This document shows positions 23,701 through 31,744 of a stretch of DNA of 64,000 nucleotides, one piece after another; position 1 is the first letter of the stretch; the number at the start of each line of letters is the position of its first letter. This stretch comes from Methanocrinis alkalitolerans. GTDB taxonomy: Archaea; Halobacteriota; Methanosarcinia; Methanotrichales; Methanotrichaceae. Made by a program: the position numbers and the translations under genes. Location: contig NZ_JARFPL010000011.1 in assembly GCF_029167205.1 (NCBI RefSeq), positions 1-64,000 of the forward strand. Direction: 5' to 3'. The notes under the pieces were generated by a model. That model saw only the letters and a list, made by a program, of their open reading frames with translations. It ran no database searches and was not told the origin of the DNA.

Positions 23701-24215
23701 TTGAAAGGGCTCTACATCATTGACAGCTATCTGAAGAGCTTTGAGGCCAGGGTGGAGGAGGTCGCTAGAAGGCGACCGTCTCGTCCTGGATACGACCGCC
23801 TTCTACCTCCACTCCGGAGGGCAGCCCCACGATACAGGCTTATTGGCGAGAGGTTGCGAGGAGTTTTTCAGTTTTATACGTCGGCCTCACCGACGGCAAG
23901 ATCTGCTGCCAGCTGGGGAGAGAGGGGCTCGTCGAAGGCGACGGGGTGGCAGGGTCCATCGACCGGGAGAGGAGTTACTTATTCATGAGGAGCCACGCCG
24001 CCTGCCACCTCCTCTCCTCCGTCATCTATCGGGAGACGGGGGCGATGATCACAGGCAACCAGATCGGTGAGGATAGGTCTCGGGTCGACCTTCAGGCCTG
24101 TGGAGGGACCCACGTCGGGAGGACCGGAAAGATCGGGTCCATAAAGATGCTCAAGGCCGAGAACAAGGGTAGGGCCAACAGGCGGGTCTACTTCGAAGTC
24201 TTGGACGGTGATTGA
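23701..24215 (+). pseudogene. alaX: Alanyl-tRNA editing protein AlaX, broken by two frameshifts and a deletion
   Basis: The first segment (23701 to about 23765) reads LKGLYIIDSYLKSFEARVEEV. A shift near 23761-23770 leads into EGDRLVLDTTAFYLHSGGQP, the AlaX/AlaRS editing-site segment. A second shift near 23855-23872 leads to YVGLTDGKICCQLGREGLVE and then ERSYLFMRSHAACHLLSSVI, which carries the zinc-binding H-x3-H. The chain then jumps from GEDRSRVDL directly to QACGGTHVGRTGKIGSIKM, so roughly 60-70 residues usually found between these motifs are missing. AlaX hydrolyses mischarged Ser- or Gly-tRNA-Ala. This copy cannot be functional as read. Its stop overlaps the TTG start of the next gene. 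Confidence 0.85.
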
Positions 24216-25060
24216 TCTTGGACGAGATGGAGCTTTTGGGAAAGACTAGGGTTAAAGTCAAGGACGAGCGGGTCGTCGAGACGGGGGTGCCTCTGATCAG
24301 GTGGTGTCCCCTCTTCGATAAGGTCCGGGGGATAAAGGAGATAACCCCAGAGGCCGCGGCCGCCAACATGGTGTTTCGGATGAAAGAGCACGGGATGTTC
24401 ACCCCAAGAAGGAAGCTGGAGATGGACGTCTTCGTCGGATTCGGCGCCTCGGAGGTGATGATGACGGCGACCTCCCGGAGGCTCATAGATGGCGCCGTCA
24501 CCGTCTGCGACGGTGCCGGGACGGTGATCACCTCCAACCCCAGCCTCATCCAGGGGATGGGGGGCTGGATATCGGGACTCGTCAGCACCGATCCGATACC
24601 GGAAGTTCTGGCCGGCATCGAAGAGAGGGGGGGAGTCGTCCTCGACCCGGAGACTGCCAAGATCGATCAGGTGGCGGGAGCAAAGCTGGCCTCCGAGATG
24701 TGGTCTAGGTTCGCGGTCACCGTCGCCGACATGGAGGCCGCAGAGAGGCTTAGGGACCTGGAAGAAGAGCTGAAGGTCAGAATCCTCATCGTCGGGGTCC
24801 ACCTGACGGGAATCGGTGAAGAGGAGGCGGAGCGGCTCCTGGCCTGCGCCGACATCGTGACTGGCTGCGCCTCCAGGTACATCCGGGAGAAGGTCCGGCC
24901 CCTCGTCCAGGTGGGGACCGCCGTCCCTCTATTCGGCCTGACGGGTTGGGGCAAGGAGGTGCTGGTGGAGAGGGCGAAGGAGGTGGACCGGCCGATCCTC
25001 ATAAACACCATGCCGTTGCCGGTCCTGCCGGAGAATAAGCAGCCGCGTCCTCTCGTCTAG
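24212..25060 (+). CDS. Methanogenesis marker protein 8 (DUF2099)
   Basis: This 282-residue protein of a family found essentially only in methanogens has no proven activity. Recognisable features are VETGVPLIRWCPLFDKVRGI near residues 23-42, VFVGFGASEVMMTATSRRLI, and DGAVTVCDGAGTVITSNPSL. Later come HLTGIGEEEAERLLACADIV and GCASRYIREKV. Several conserved cysteines (WCPLF, VCDGAG, GCASR) suggest metal or cluster binding. The start is a TTG at 24212 overlapping the alaX stop (TTGA); an ATG at 24227 is an alternative. It once formed a translationally coupled unit with alaX. Confidence 0.85.
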   Translation: MILDEMELLGKTRVKVKDERVVETGVPLIRWCPLFDKVRGIKEITPEAAAANMVFRMKEHGMFTPRRKLEMDVFVGFGASEVMMTATSRRLIDGAVTVCDGAGTVITSNPSLIQGMGGWISGLVSTDPIPEVLAGIEERGGVVLDPETAKIDQVAGAKLASEMWSRFAVTVADMEAAERLRDLEEELKVRILIVGVHLTGIGEEEAERLLACADIVTGCASRYIREKVRPLVQVGTAVPLFGLTGWGKEVLVERAKEVDRPILINTMPLPVLPENKQPRPLV

Positions 25061-25082
25061 CTCCCCTCTTGGGGTCTATCGT

Positions 25083-25679
25083 TTAAGGGCAGGTCAGATA
25101 CAGCTGGTTTCCGGAGCCGATCTCTTGGCGGATGTTGAAGTCGCCGATGTAGGTCCCGCCGTAGGTCATGATGGTGACGCCTTTGGAGCCGTCTTTCACC
25201 CGGGCCCCGAGCTTCGCCGTCCCCCTCCCCTGGGATGCGATCTGGTAGACTGATGCGTTATCGTTCTGGAATATGGTGGTGTCCTTGATCAGGTAATCGA
25301 GGTTGGTGTAGCTCTCGGAGATGACGGTCCCCATTTTGTAGTTCTTGGCGCAGAGGGCGTTACGAAGGTCGCTTTCGGCGTTCTGGCTGGCGAAGGGACG
25401 ATGATCGAAGAACCCCCATTCGTTGAAGTACATCTCGTCCTCGCCGACGTAGGCGGTCTGTCTCCGATCGACGATCCCGCTCCCCTGGGTCCCGACTACG
25501 AGCTTCTGGCCGGAAAACCCCTTATCCGTCTGGTAGATCTTCATCTCGTCGATGTACCCGGAGAGGTATATGTAAGAGTGTTCCGTGACGTTCCCGGCGA
25601 TGCTCCAGGCTCCAAGCCCCGTCGGAGATGATACGATCAAAGAGAGGACTGCGAGCGACAGCAGAGTTCTGGCCTTCAT
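25083..25679 (-). CDS. Secreted protein of a tandem paralogous family (copy A)
   Basis: This 198-residue protein has a signal peptide (LLSLAVLSLIVSSPTGLGA). It then contains YIYLSGYIDEMKIYQTDKGF, KLVVGTQGSGIVDRRQTAYV and GTVISESYTNLDYLIKD, all mirrored in the protein encoded at 25791. The C-terminus (GVTIMTYGGTYIGDFNIRQE) has alternating hydrophobic residues suggestive of beta-strands and ends in YLTCP. I do not recognise a database family. It is probably an extracellular or surface protein of this lineage. The two copies are separated by 111 bases and each has its own upstream AT-rich stretch. Confidence 0.65.
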   Translation of the reverse strand: MKARTLLSLAVLSLIVSSPTGLGAWSIAGNVTEHSYIYLSGYIDEMKIYQTDKGFSGQKLVVGTQGSGIVDRRQTAYVGEDEMYFNEWGFFDHRPFASQNAESDLRNALCAKNYKMGTVISESYTNLDYLIKDTTIFQNDNASVYQIASQGRGTAKLGARVKDGSKGVTIMTYGGTYIGDFNIRQEIGSGNQLYLTCP

Positions 25680-25790
25680 GATAAACCCCTTTTCTAAGCT
25701 TGATATTCTGGACCATCCGTTATAAATCTGATGGAGTCGGAAGCCTCCCCAGCTCTCCGCCCCGTCACCAGGAGCCGAGTCGCTCTCCCT

Positions 25791-26276
25791 TCACCAGGAG
25801 CCGAGGCCGACCGTCGGCCTCCTCGACGAGCCGATCTGGTGGATGATAACCCCATCGTCGTTGGAAGGCGTCGCGTCCCTTATCAGGTACACGCCGCCGG
25901 TGTAGCTCTCGGAGACGACTGTCCCAACCTCGAGATTTTTGGCCCGGAGCGCTTTACGAAGGTCGCTCTCTGAGTCCATCGGCCGGTAAGGGCGGTAGTG
26001 GAACTCGCCCCGGACGTTGAAGTATATCTCATCCTCGTCGGCGTAGGTGGCCATGGTCCTGGAGGCGGTCCCGCTGCCCCGGGTTCCGTAGACGAGCTTC
26101 GAGCCTGCTATATCCTTCTCGGTCTGGTAGATGAACATCTCGTCCATGTATCCGGAGAGGTATATGGTCGATCGTTGCTCTACGCTCTTTGCGATCTTCC
26201 AGTCTGCAAGCACCCCGGGAGACGATAGCAGCATCGAGAGAGCAATCAGCAGCGATAAAACTCTGCAGTTCATCAT
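25791..26276 (-). CDS. Secreted protein, tandem paralogue (copy B), shorter C-terminus
   Basis: This 161-residue paralogue of copy A has a signal peptide (LSLLIALSMLLSSPGVLA), then TIYLSGYMDEMFIYQTEKDI, VYGTRGSGTASRTMATYADE and VGTVVSESYTGGVYLIRDA. It stops after SSRRPTVGLGSW. Copy A continues for about 40 more residues that form its last predicted strands. The stop lies in a short direct repeat (TCACCAGGAGCCGAG at about 25764 and again at 25792), consistent with loss of the 3' end by repeat-mediated deletion. Function is unknown. Confidence 0.62.
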   Translation of the reverse strand: MMNCRVLSLLIALSMLLSSPGVLADWKIAKSVEQRSTIYLSGYMDEMFIYQTEKDIAGSKLVYGTRGSGTASRTMATYADEDEIYFNVRGEFHYRPYRPMDSESDLRKALRAKNLEVGTVVSESYTGGVYLIRDATPSNDDGVIIHQIGSSRRPTVGLGSW

Positions 26277-26346
26277 CTACCCCTTTCTTCATCCCCTATA
26301 TTCCGAAGCGTCCGTTATAAATCTGATGGGCTTTGGCCCTCAGATC

Positions 26347-27300
26347 CTATCTTTCGCCTCTCATCTCGCCTTTTGCCTTCCTCTTCCCCTTGCCCCTCCT
26401 CCTCCTCCTCGGCGGGCTCTCCCTGATCTCCTCGATCCTCCGGTCCAGCGCCACCTTCAGGCGGGGGTCCCCCTCTCCGGAGTACCGGTCGATCCGAGCC
26501 GCGATGGCGAGCTTCGCCGCGAGAGCGCGAGCTGCTCGCCCCCGAAAGGCTCTCGTCGTCCCCATGATCGCAGGGTGCCTGTAGATCATGCCGTGCTTCG
26601 GCGAGGGGGCCTTTCCCCGGAGGTGCTTGAAGAGCGCCTTCTCTGCCCCCATCACCTGGATCGCCGAGGCGGGCATCTCCGATAAACTCTTGAGCCCACC
26701 GGCCCTGGAGATGATCCGGGCGGCGAGGATCGGTCCCGCGAGGTCGGTGAGGTTCGGGGCGATCTGGGCCGTCGCCGTCTCCAGGCTCTTTGTGACCGAT
26801 CTCCTCGTCTCGGTGAGGACGAGGATCGATCGGGCGAACTCCCCCACTGGCCCCTCTTCTTCGGCAAGATGCTCGGCGAGGGCTCTCCCCCGGAGGCGGC
26901 GCTCGTCGGTGAGCCTCGACCACTCGAAGAGCCTCTCTTCCAGGGCGTTTATCGCCTCGTTGAGGTCGTCGAGGGCCTCGACTGTCTGGAGGAGCTCCGC
27001 CTCGGCGTCGGCCGAGGCCCGCAGCTTTCTTTTCACCAGGTCCAGGGCCACCGATCTGAGGGTGGAGTTGTACTCAGCATCGCCCTCGAAGAGCCCTCCT
27101 TTCAGGGCGAGCTTTCTGAGGTCGGGCTGGACCGCCGACGCCCAGACCTCCCCGATGGTGGTGGCGGCCGTTCTGGCGGAGGCGGGGATCGACTCTCTCG
27201 ATATTCCCATAAGCCTCTCTGCCGTCTCCTCAGATCCACCGGCCAGAGAGACCTCACCGGTGGAGGTGTCGATATATCCAAACCAGGTCGTGATCTTCAT
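26347..27300 (-). CDS. Nop5/Nop56-type C/D box sRNP core protein
   Basis: This 317-residue RNA-modification scaffold bridges L7Ae/sRNA and fibrillarin in C/D guide complexes, which 2'-O-methylate rRNA. The Nop domain shows SLSEMPASAIQVMGAEKALF and KHLRGKAPSPKHGMIYRHP, with helical coiled-coil segments before it. The C-terminus is a basic tail (PPRRRRRGKGKRKAKGE). In many archaea the fibrillarin gene follows immediately; here the downstream neighbours are the secreted paralogues instead. It is divergent from the RPA gene over a 121-base gap. Confidence 0.92.
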   Translation of the reverse strand: MKITTWFGYIDTSTGEVSLAGGSEETAERLMGISRESIPASARTAATTIGEVWASAVQPDLRKLALKGGLFEGDAEYNSTLRSVALDLVKRKLRASADAEAELLQTVEALDDLNEAINALEERLFEWSRLTDERRLRGRALAEHLAEEEGPVGEFARSILVLTETRRSVTKSLETATAQIAPNLTDLAGPILAARIISRAGGLKSLSEMPASAIQVMGAEKALFKHLRGKAPSPKHGMIYRHPAIMGTTRAFRGRAARALAAKLAIAARIDRYSGEGDPRLKVALDRRIEEIRESPPRRRRRGKGKRKAKGEMRGER

Positions 27301-27421
27301 CTCGATATCCTCACACTCCCCTGGTCCAATATTACTTTCGCCCCGCCGGAAGTAAGTTTATCTACCATGAAAGCCTCTTGGATATTGCCTCTCTATTGAA
27401 AAAAACTGGAGGTCAAATGTC

Positions 27422-28672
27422 ATGAAAGAGATCGTCGAGCAGATTTTGGCTCGGCTGCGGGACCAGAAGGTGGAGGTTCCAGCAGACGAGGTGGAGAGCC
27501 GTCTGAGGCTCCTCGTTGAGAAGTTCGGAGTCCCCGAGGGCGAGGCTGCCCGGTCCGTCGTCAACTATTTTCTAAAAGAGCACGGCATCGCTCCAACGTC
27601 CTTCTCCGCCAGGAAGAGCGAGCGCCTGAAGGTGGGAGAGATCAGCGGTCCGGGCCGATGGATCGACCTGGAGGTGAAGGTGGTGGAGCTCTGGGAGCCC
27701 TCCAGCAGCGCCATATCCCAGACCGGCCTCGTCGGGGACGATACGGGAACCATCAAGTTCGTCAAATGGACGAAGTCGGACCTTCCGGAGCTCGAGCCGG
27801 GAAAGAGCTACCACTTCAAGAACGTCGTCACCGACGAGTTTCAGGGGAGGTTCAGCGTCAAGCTGAACAGGACGAGCGGGATCGAGGAGCTCGCCTCCGA
27901 GGTCGTGGCTGCCGAGGCCCCGGCCGGAGGCCCGGTCCAGGAGATGAAGATCTCAGAGATCGGAGAGGCCGGCCGGTGGATCGACCTCCGGGCTAAGGTC
28001 GTCCAGCTCTGGGACCCTACGAGCGAGACGATATCCCAGACTGGTCTCATCGGCGACGATTCTGGGGTGATCAAGTTCGTCAAGTGGGCTAAGTCCGAGC
28101 TTGCCGATCTCGCCGAAGGCGAGAGCTACCTATTCAAGAACGTCGTCACCGACGAGTTCGAGGGGAGGTTCAGCATCAAGCTGAACAGGACGAGCGGCAT
28201 CGAGCCCCTGGAGGAGGAGATCGAGGTGAGCCCCCAGGAGGCGAAGTTCACGGGGGCCATGGTGGACGTCCAGAAGGGATCGGGGCTGATCAAGCGGTGC
28301 CCCATCTGCAGGAGGATGCTGACGAAGGGGGTCTGCGGCGAGCACGGAAAGCAGGAGGGGACCTACGACCTGCGGATAAAGGCGGTCCTCGACGACGGGG
28401 TGAAGGTCCAGGAGGTCCTCATCAACCGCGAGAGGACGGAGAGCCTCGTGGGGATCGAGATGGAGGAGGCGAAGACTATGGCGATGGAGGCCCTCGACCA
28501 CGAGGTGGTGAGGGGTATGATCCAGGAGAGGCTCCTGGGCAGATACTACACCGTCTCCGGCCCCACCGTCGACCGGTACATCCTCGTCGAGACGATATCG
28601 CAGCTTTCCCCCGTCGCCGAGGAGGAGGTCCGTGCCCTGGCCGATCGAGCAAAATCAGAGGCGGTGATCTGA
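27422..28672 (+). CDS. rpa: Replication protein A, two OB folds plus zinc finger
   Basis: The 416-residue single-strand DNA-binding protein has two OB folds that are near-copies of each other. The first runs from GRWIDLEVKVVELWEPSSSA and the second from GRWIDLRAKVVQLWDPTSET. Both contain TIKFVKW- or VIKFVKW-type strands and a shared VTDEF-GRFS-KLNRTSGIE end. A zinc finger follows (KRCPICRRMLTKGVCGEHG) near residues 283-301, then a C-terminal domain. The close likeness of the two OB folds indicates a recent intragenic duplication. Ribosome site GGAGGTCAA precedes the ATG at 27422. The stop is one base before the RPA-associated gene, forming an operon. Confidence 0.92.
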   Translation: MKEIVEQILARLRDQKVEVPADEVESRLRLLVEKFGVPEGEAARSVVNYFLKEHGIAPTSFSARKSERLKVGEISGPGRWIDLEVKVVELWEPSSSAISQTGLVGDDTGTIKFVKWTKSDLPELEPGKSYHFKNVVTDEFQGRFSVKLNRTSGIEELASEVVAAEAPAGGPVQEMKISEIGEAGRWIDLRAKVVQLWDPTSETISQTGLIGDDSGVIKFVKWAKSELADLAEGESYLFKNVVTDEFEGRFSIKLNRTSGIEPLEEEIEVSPQEAKFTGAMVDVQKGSGLIKRCPICRRMLTKGVCGEHGKQEGTYDLRIKAVLDDGVKVQEVLINRERTESLVGIEMEEAKTMAMEALDHEVVRGMIQERLLGRYYTVSGPTVDRYILVETISQLSPVAEEEVRALADRAKSEAVI

Positions 28673-28673
28673 G

Positions 28674-29570
28674 ATGGCGAGCTTCGCAAGAGAGGTGGCG
28701 AGGAGGGTCTTCGCCTCTGAGCTTCGGGACTCCGACCTATCCTTCCGGGAGAACGAGGATCAGTACGCTCCTCTTTACTTGATCACCCCTACGGGGGCGC
28801 GGTGCAACCGGGTCCTTCTGGTGGGAACCCTCACTGAGAAGGATAATCTGGGGGACGAAGTCGAGTACTGGAGGGGGAGGATCGCCGACCCCACGGGGAG
28901 CATCTTCGTCTACGCAGGCCAGTACCAGCCCGACGCCGCCCAGGTATTGGCAGCCACCGAGCCTCCGGCCTTCGTCTCCATCGTCGGCAAGCCGAGCGTC
29001 TACGAGACGGAGGACGGCAAAAGGCTGATATCCGTCAGGGCCGAGTCCGTCCAGAGGGTCGACGCCGAGACGAGGGACCGGTGGGTCCTGGAGACGGCGG
29101 CGAGAACCCTCGATCGCATAGAGGCCTTCGGGTCTTTCCTGGAGATGGGAGGGGCCGACGCCTTCTCCAGCGGCGACGAACTCCTGAAGAAGTCCCAGTC
29201 CCCAGGAGACGTGGCCGACATGGGAAAAGCCCACCTCCACTACTCGCCGGACCTGGTGAGGTACCGAGAGATGGTGGCGAAGGCCATCGAGGCCCTGAAG
29301 GCGGAGGTCTCGGTCCCGAAGGTCGGAGCCGAGAGGAGGGGAGACCCGGCGAAGGGAAGCGGCGCGAGGTCCGGGCCGGCCTGGGACGAAGACGAGCCCA
29401 TGGATCTTGGGACCGAGGAGGCCGAGAGGCGTATCGGGGGGTTTGAGGACTTGGAAGAGGGACCTCTTCACTACGAAGAGGACGAGGGCATCGAGAGCGG
29501 CGAGAGGATGGAGGAGGAAGAACTCTTCTTCGGCCGAGGGGAAAAATCCTCCCCAAAGAAGAGGAAATAG
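28674..29570 (+). CDS. RPA-associated protein (RPA family, COG3390-like)
   Basis: The 298-residue partner of RPA is usually encoded directly after it in euryarchaea. An OB-like N-terminal half includes REVARRVFASELRDSDLSFR, NRVLLVGTLTEKDNLGDEVE and WRGRIADPTGSIFVYAGQYQ. The second half is helical and then strongly acidic and basic (EDEGIESGERMEEEELFF). It starts immediately after the RPA stop codon (TGAG, then ATG at 28674), so translation is likely coupled. It probably forms a complex with RPA on single-stranded DNA. Confidence 0.88.
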   Translation: MASFAREVARRVFASELRDSDLSFRENEDQYAPLYLITPTGARCNRVLLVGTLTEKDNLGDEVEYWRGRIADPTGSIFVYAGQYQPDAAQVLAATEPPAFVSIVGKPSVYETEDGKRLISVRAESVQRVDAETRDRWVLETAARTLDRIEAFGSFLEMGGADAFSSGDELLKKSQSPGDVADMGKAHLHYSPDLVRYREMVAKAIEALKAEVSVPKVGAERRGDPAKGSGARSGPAWDEDEPMDLGTEEAERRIGGFEDLEEGPLHYEEDEGIESGERMEEEELFFGRGEKSSPKKRK

Positions 29571-29655
29571 CCTTGAGACCAGAGGCGAGCGAGCCGGAAT
29601 TCGCCCTGAAAAGTATATATAATATGTCTGAGTTTATATTGAGTGGTGATAGAAT

Positions 29656-29886
29656 ATGGTGATCGGAGTTACTATGGTCAAAGTGGTGCCGGGACAGGAG
29701 AGGACCGTTTACAACGCCCTGAAGGAGGTCGAGGGGATCAAGGACGTCTATCACGTCTTCGGCGAGTACGACTTCGTGGTGGTTCTGGAGGTGGAGGGGC
29801 TCTCCGTCTTAAACCGCCTCGTGGACACCATCCGTGAGATTCACAACGTGACCGCGACCCAGACGGTGGTGGGGGCTGAGCTCTGA
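29656..29886 (+). CDS. Lrp/AsnC-type RAM-domain protein without HTH
   Basis: This 76-residue stand-alone ligand-sensing domain reads GVTMVKVVPGQERTVYNALK, FGEYDFVVVLEVEGLSVLN, and ends in TATQTVVGAEL. It shares the RAM fold and short length with the protein at 4376-4648. Such proteins form dimers or octamers that bind amino acids. Upstream sequence has TATATATAATATG near 29613, a likely TATA region. It sits between the RPA operon and topoisomerase VI genes without an obvious functional tie. Confidence 0.82.
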   Translation: MVIGVTMVKVVPGQERTVYNALKEVEGIKDVYHVFGEYDFVVVLEVEGLSVLNRLVDTIREIHNVTATQTVVGAEL

Positions 29887-29908
29887 AAGCTCCCTCCTCT
29901 TTTCTGAT

Positions 29909-31744
29909 ATGGAGATAGCAGAGGAGCTGGCCAAGCACCAGAAGGCCATCTCCGTCGCCGAGTTTTTCGAGAAGAACCGCCAGATCCTGGGGTTCGACTC
30001 AGCCCCCAGGGCTCTCATAACCACCGTCAAGGAGGCTGTGGACAACTCCCTGGACGCCTGCGAGGAGTCGGATATCCTCCCGGACATCTTCGTCCAGATC
30101 ATGAGGCGTGGCGAGGGGTTCCGGGTGGTGGTGGAGGACAACGGCCCCGGGATCGTCGGCAGTGAGGTTCCCCGGGTCTTCGCCAAACTCCTTTACGGAT
30201 CGAGGTTCCACACCCTCAAGCAGAGCCGGGGGCAGCAGGGTATAGGGATCTCCGCTGGGGTCCTCTACTCCCAGCTCACCACAGGAAGGCCGACGGCGGT
30301 CACCACCAGGATCGGACCGACCCACGGTGCGGGGCGGTGGGAGCTGATGATCAACACCGCCACCAACGAGCCTGAGATCCTGAAGACGGAGGAGACGGAC
30401 TGGGACCGCCCCCACGGGACGAGGGTGGAGCTGGAGATGGAGGGGTCCTACGTCCGGAGCCGCAGGCAGTCGATTTATGGCTATTTGAAGAACGTGGCGA
30501 TAGTAAACCCCCACGCCCGGATCACCCTCATCGAGCCCGACGGTAACGTCGAGGTCTTCGAGAGGGCGACGGATAAGCTGCCTCGGCCTTCCTACGAGAT
30601 CAAGCCCCACCCCTGGGGGATGGAGCTCGGGGGCCTCATCAAGATGCTCCGGTACACCGACAAGAAGAAGCTGAGAGTGTTCCTCCAGGGGACCTTCTCC
30701 AGCGTCGGGGCGATCATCTCCTCGGAGATCTGCGAGAGGGCGGAGCTCGACCCCGAGATGGCGCCCCAGGACCTCACCCACGCCGAGGCGACGCGCCTAT
30801 TAGCCGCCTTCAAGCAGATGCGGCTGAAGTCGCCGCCCACCGATTGCCTCTCCCCCATCGGGGAGGATCTGATTCGTGCAGGGCTGGAGAAGGAGTATCG
30901 GGTCGACTTCGTCGCCACCGCCACACGGCCGGTGGCGGTCTACTCCGGTAACCCCTTCCAGGTGGAGGTGGGGCTCGCCTACGGCGGCGAGCTGAAGGCC
31001 GACGGGAAGGTGGACGTATTGAGGTTTGCAAATAGAGTTCCCCTCCTATACCAGCAGGGGGGGTGCGCCATGACCCATGCCATCGAGAACGTCTCCTGGA
31101 AGACCTACTCCCTCTCCCAGCCCGGAGGCGGGGTCCCCACAGGTCCCGTCGCCCTCATCGTCCACATCGCCTCGACGAACATCCCCTTCACCTCTGAGTC
31201 GAAGGACGCCGTCGCCGACGTCCCCGAGATCGTCGCGGAGGTGGAGCTGGGGCTGAAGGAGGTGGGGCGGAAGCTGCGAAGGTACCTCTCCAAGAAGTCG
31301 GCCCTCTCGGAGAGGAAGGAGAAGGAGGAGATCATAAGGAAGCTCCTTCCTAGGATATCAAAGAAGCTGGCGGAGCTCCTCGAGCGGGAGGAGCCTGACA
31401 TAAACCCCGTCGTCGCCAAGATCATGGGAAACCTCCTCGTCAAAAGGTCCATCGTCTCCGAGAACGGCGAGGCCTTTGTGACCCTGCACGTCGCAAACTA
31501 CGGCGACTCTGCCTGCGCCTTCAAGCTCCACGAGACGGTCTCGGTGGAGGCGAGGTCCACAGAGCCCCCCGCACGGGTGATCCCCCTGGGGGACGGCTAC
31601 GACCACCTCTGGAAGGTCTCCCTCCGGCCGGGGGAGAGGCAGAGCATCAGCTACACCGTCCCCTCGGAGGGGGTCAGCTTCTCCGAACCGGTCATCGAGG
31701 GGGTAGCATCCGAGCTCGTCAGCGGGGCGAAGGTGGTGGGATAG
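29909..31744 (+). CDS. top6B: DNA topoisomerase VI subunit B
   Basis: The 611-residue ATPase subunit of the type IIB topoisomerase relaxes and decatenates DNA. GHKL motifs are complete: N-box KEAVDNSLDACEE near residues 41-53, VEDNGPGI near 77-84, and the G-box GQQGIGISAGVLYSQL near 108-123. A transducer domain follows, with AVAVYSGNPFQVE-like segments and the switch lysine region (RELMIN... and later SKDAVAD). The C-terminal Ig-like extension near 520-611 is present. Its stop abuts the ATG of subunit A without a gap. Confidence 0.96.
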   Translation: MEIAEELAKHQKAISVAEFFEKNRQILGFDSAPRALITTVKEAVDNSLDACEESDILPDIFVQIMRRGEGFRVVVEDNGPGIVGSEVPRVFAKLLYGSRFHTLKQSRGQQGIGISAGVLYSQLTTGRPTAVTTRIGPTHGAGRWELMINTATNEPEILKTEETDWDRPHGTRVELEMEGSYVRSRRQSIYGYLKNVAIVNPHARITLIEPDGNVEVFERATDKLPRPSYEIKPHPWGMELGGLIKMLRYTDKKKLRVFLQGTFSSVGAIISSEICERAELDPEMAPQDLTHAEATRLLAAFKQMRLKSPPTDCLSPIGEDLIRAGLEKEYRVDFVATATRPVAVYSGNPFQVEVGLAYGGELKADGKVDVLRFANRVPLLYQQGGCAMTHAIENVSWKTYSLSQPGGGVPTGPVALIVHIASTNIPFTSESKDAVADVPEIVAEVELGLKEVGRKLRRYLSKKSALSERKEKEEIIRKLLPRISKKLAELLEREEPDINPVVAKIMGNLLVKRSIVSENGEAFVTLHVANYGDSACAFKLHETVSVEARSTEPPARVIPLGDGYDHLWKVSLRPGERQSISYTVPSEGVSFSEPVIEGVASELVSGAKVVG

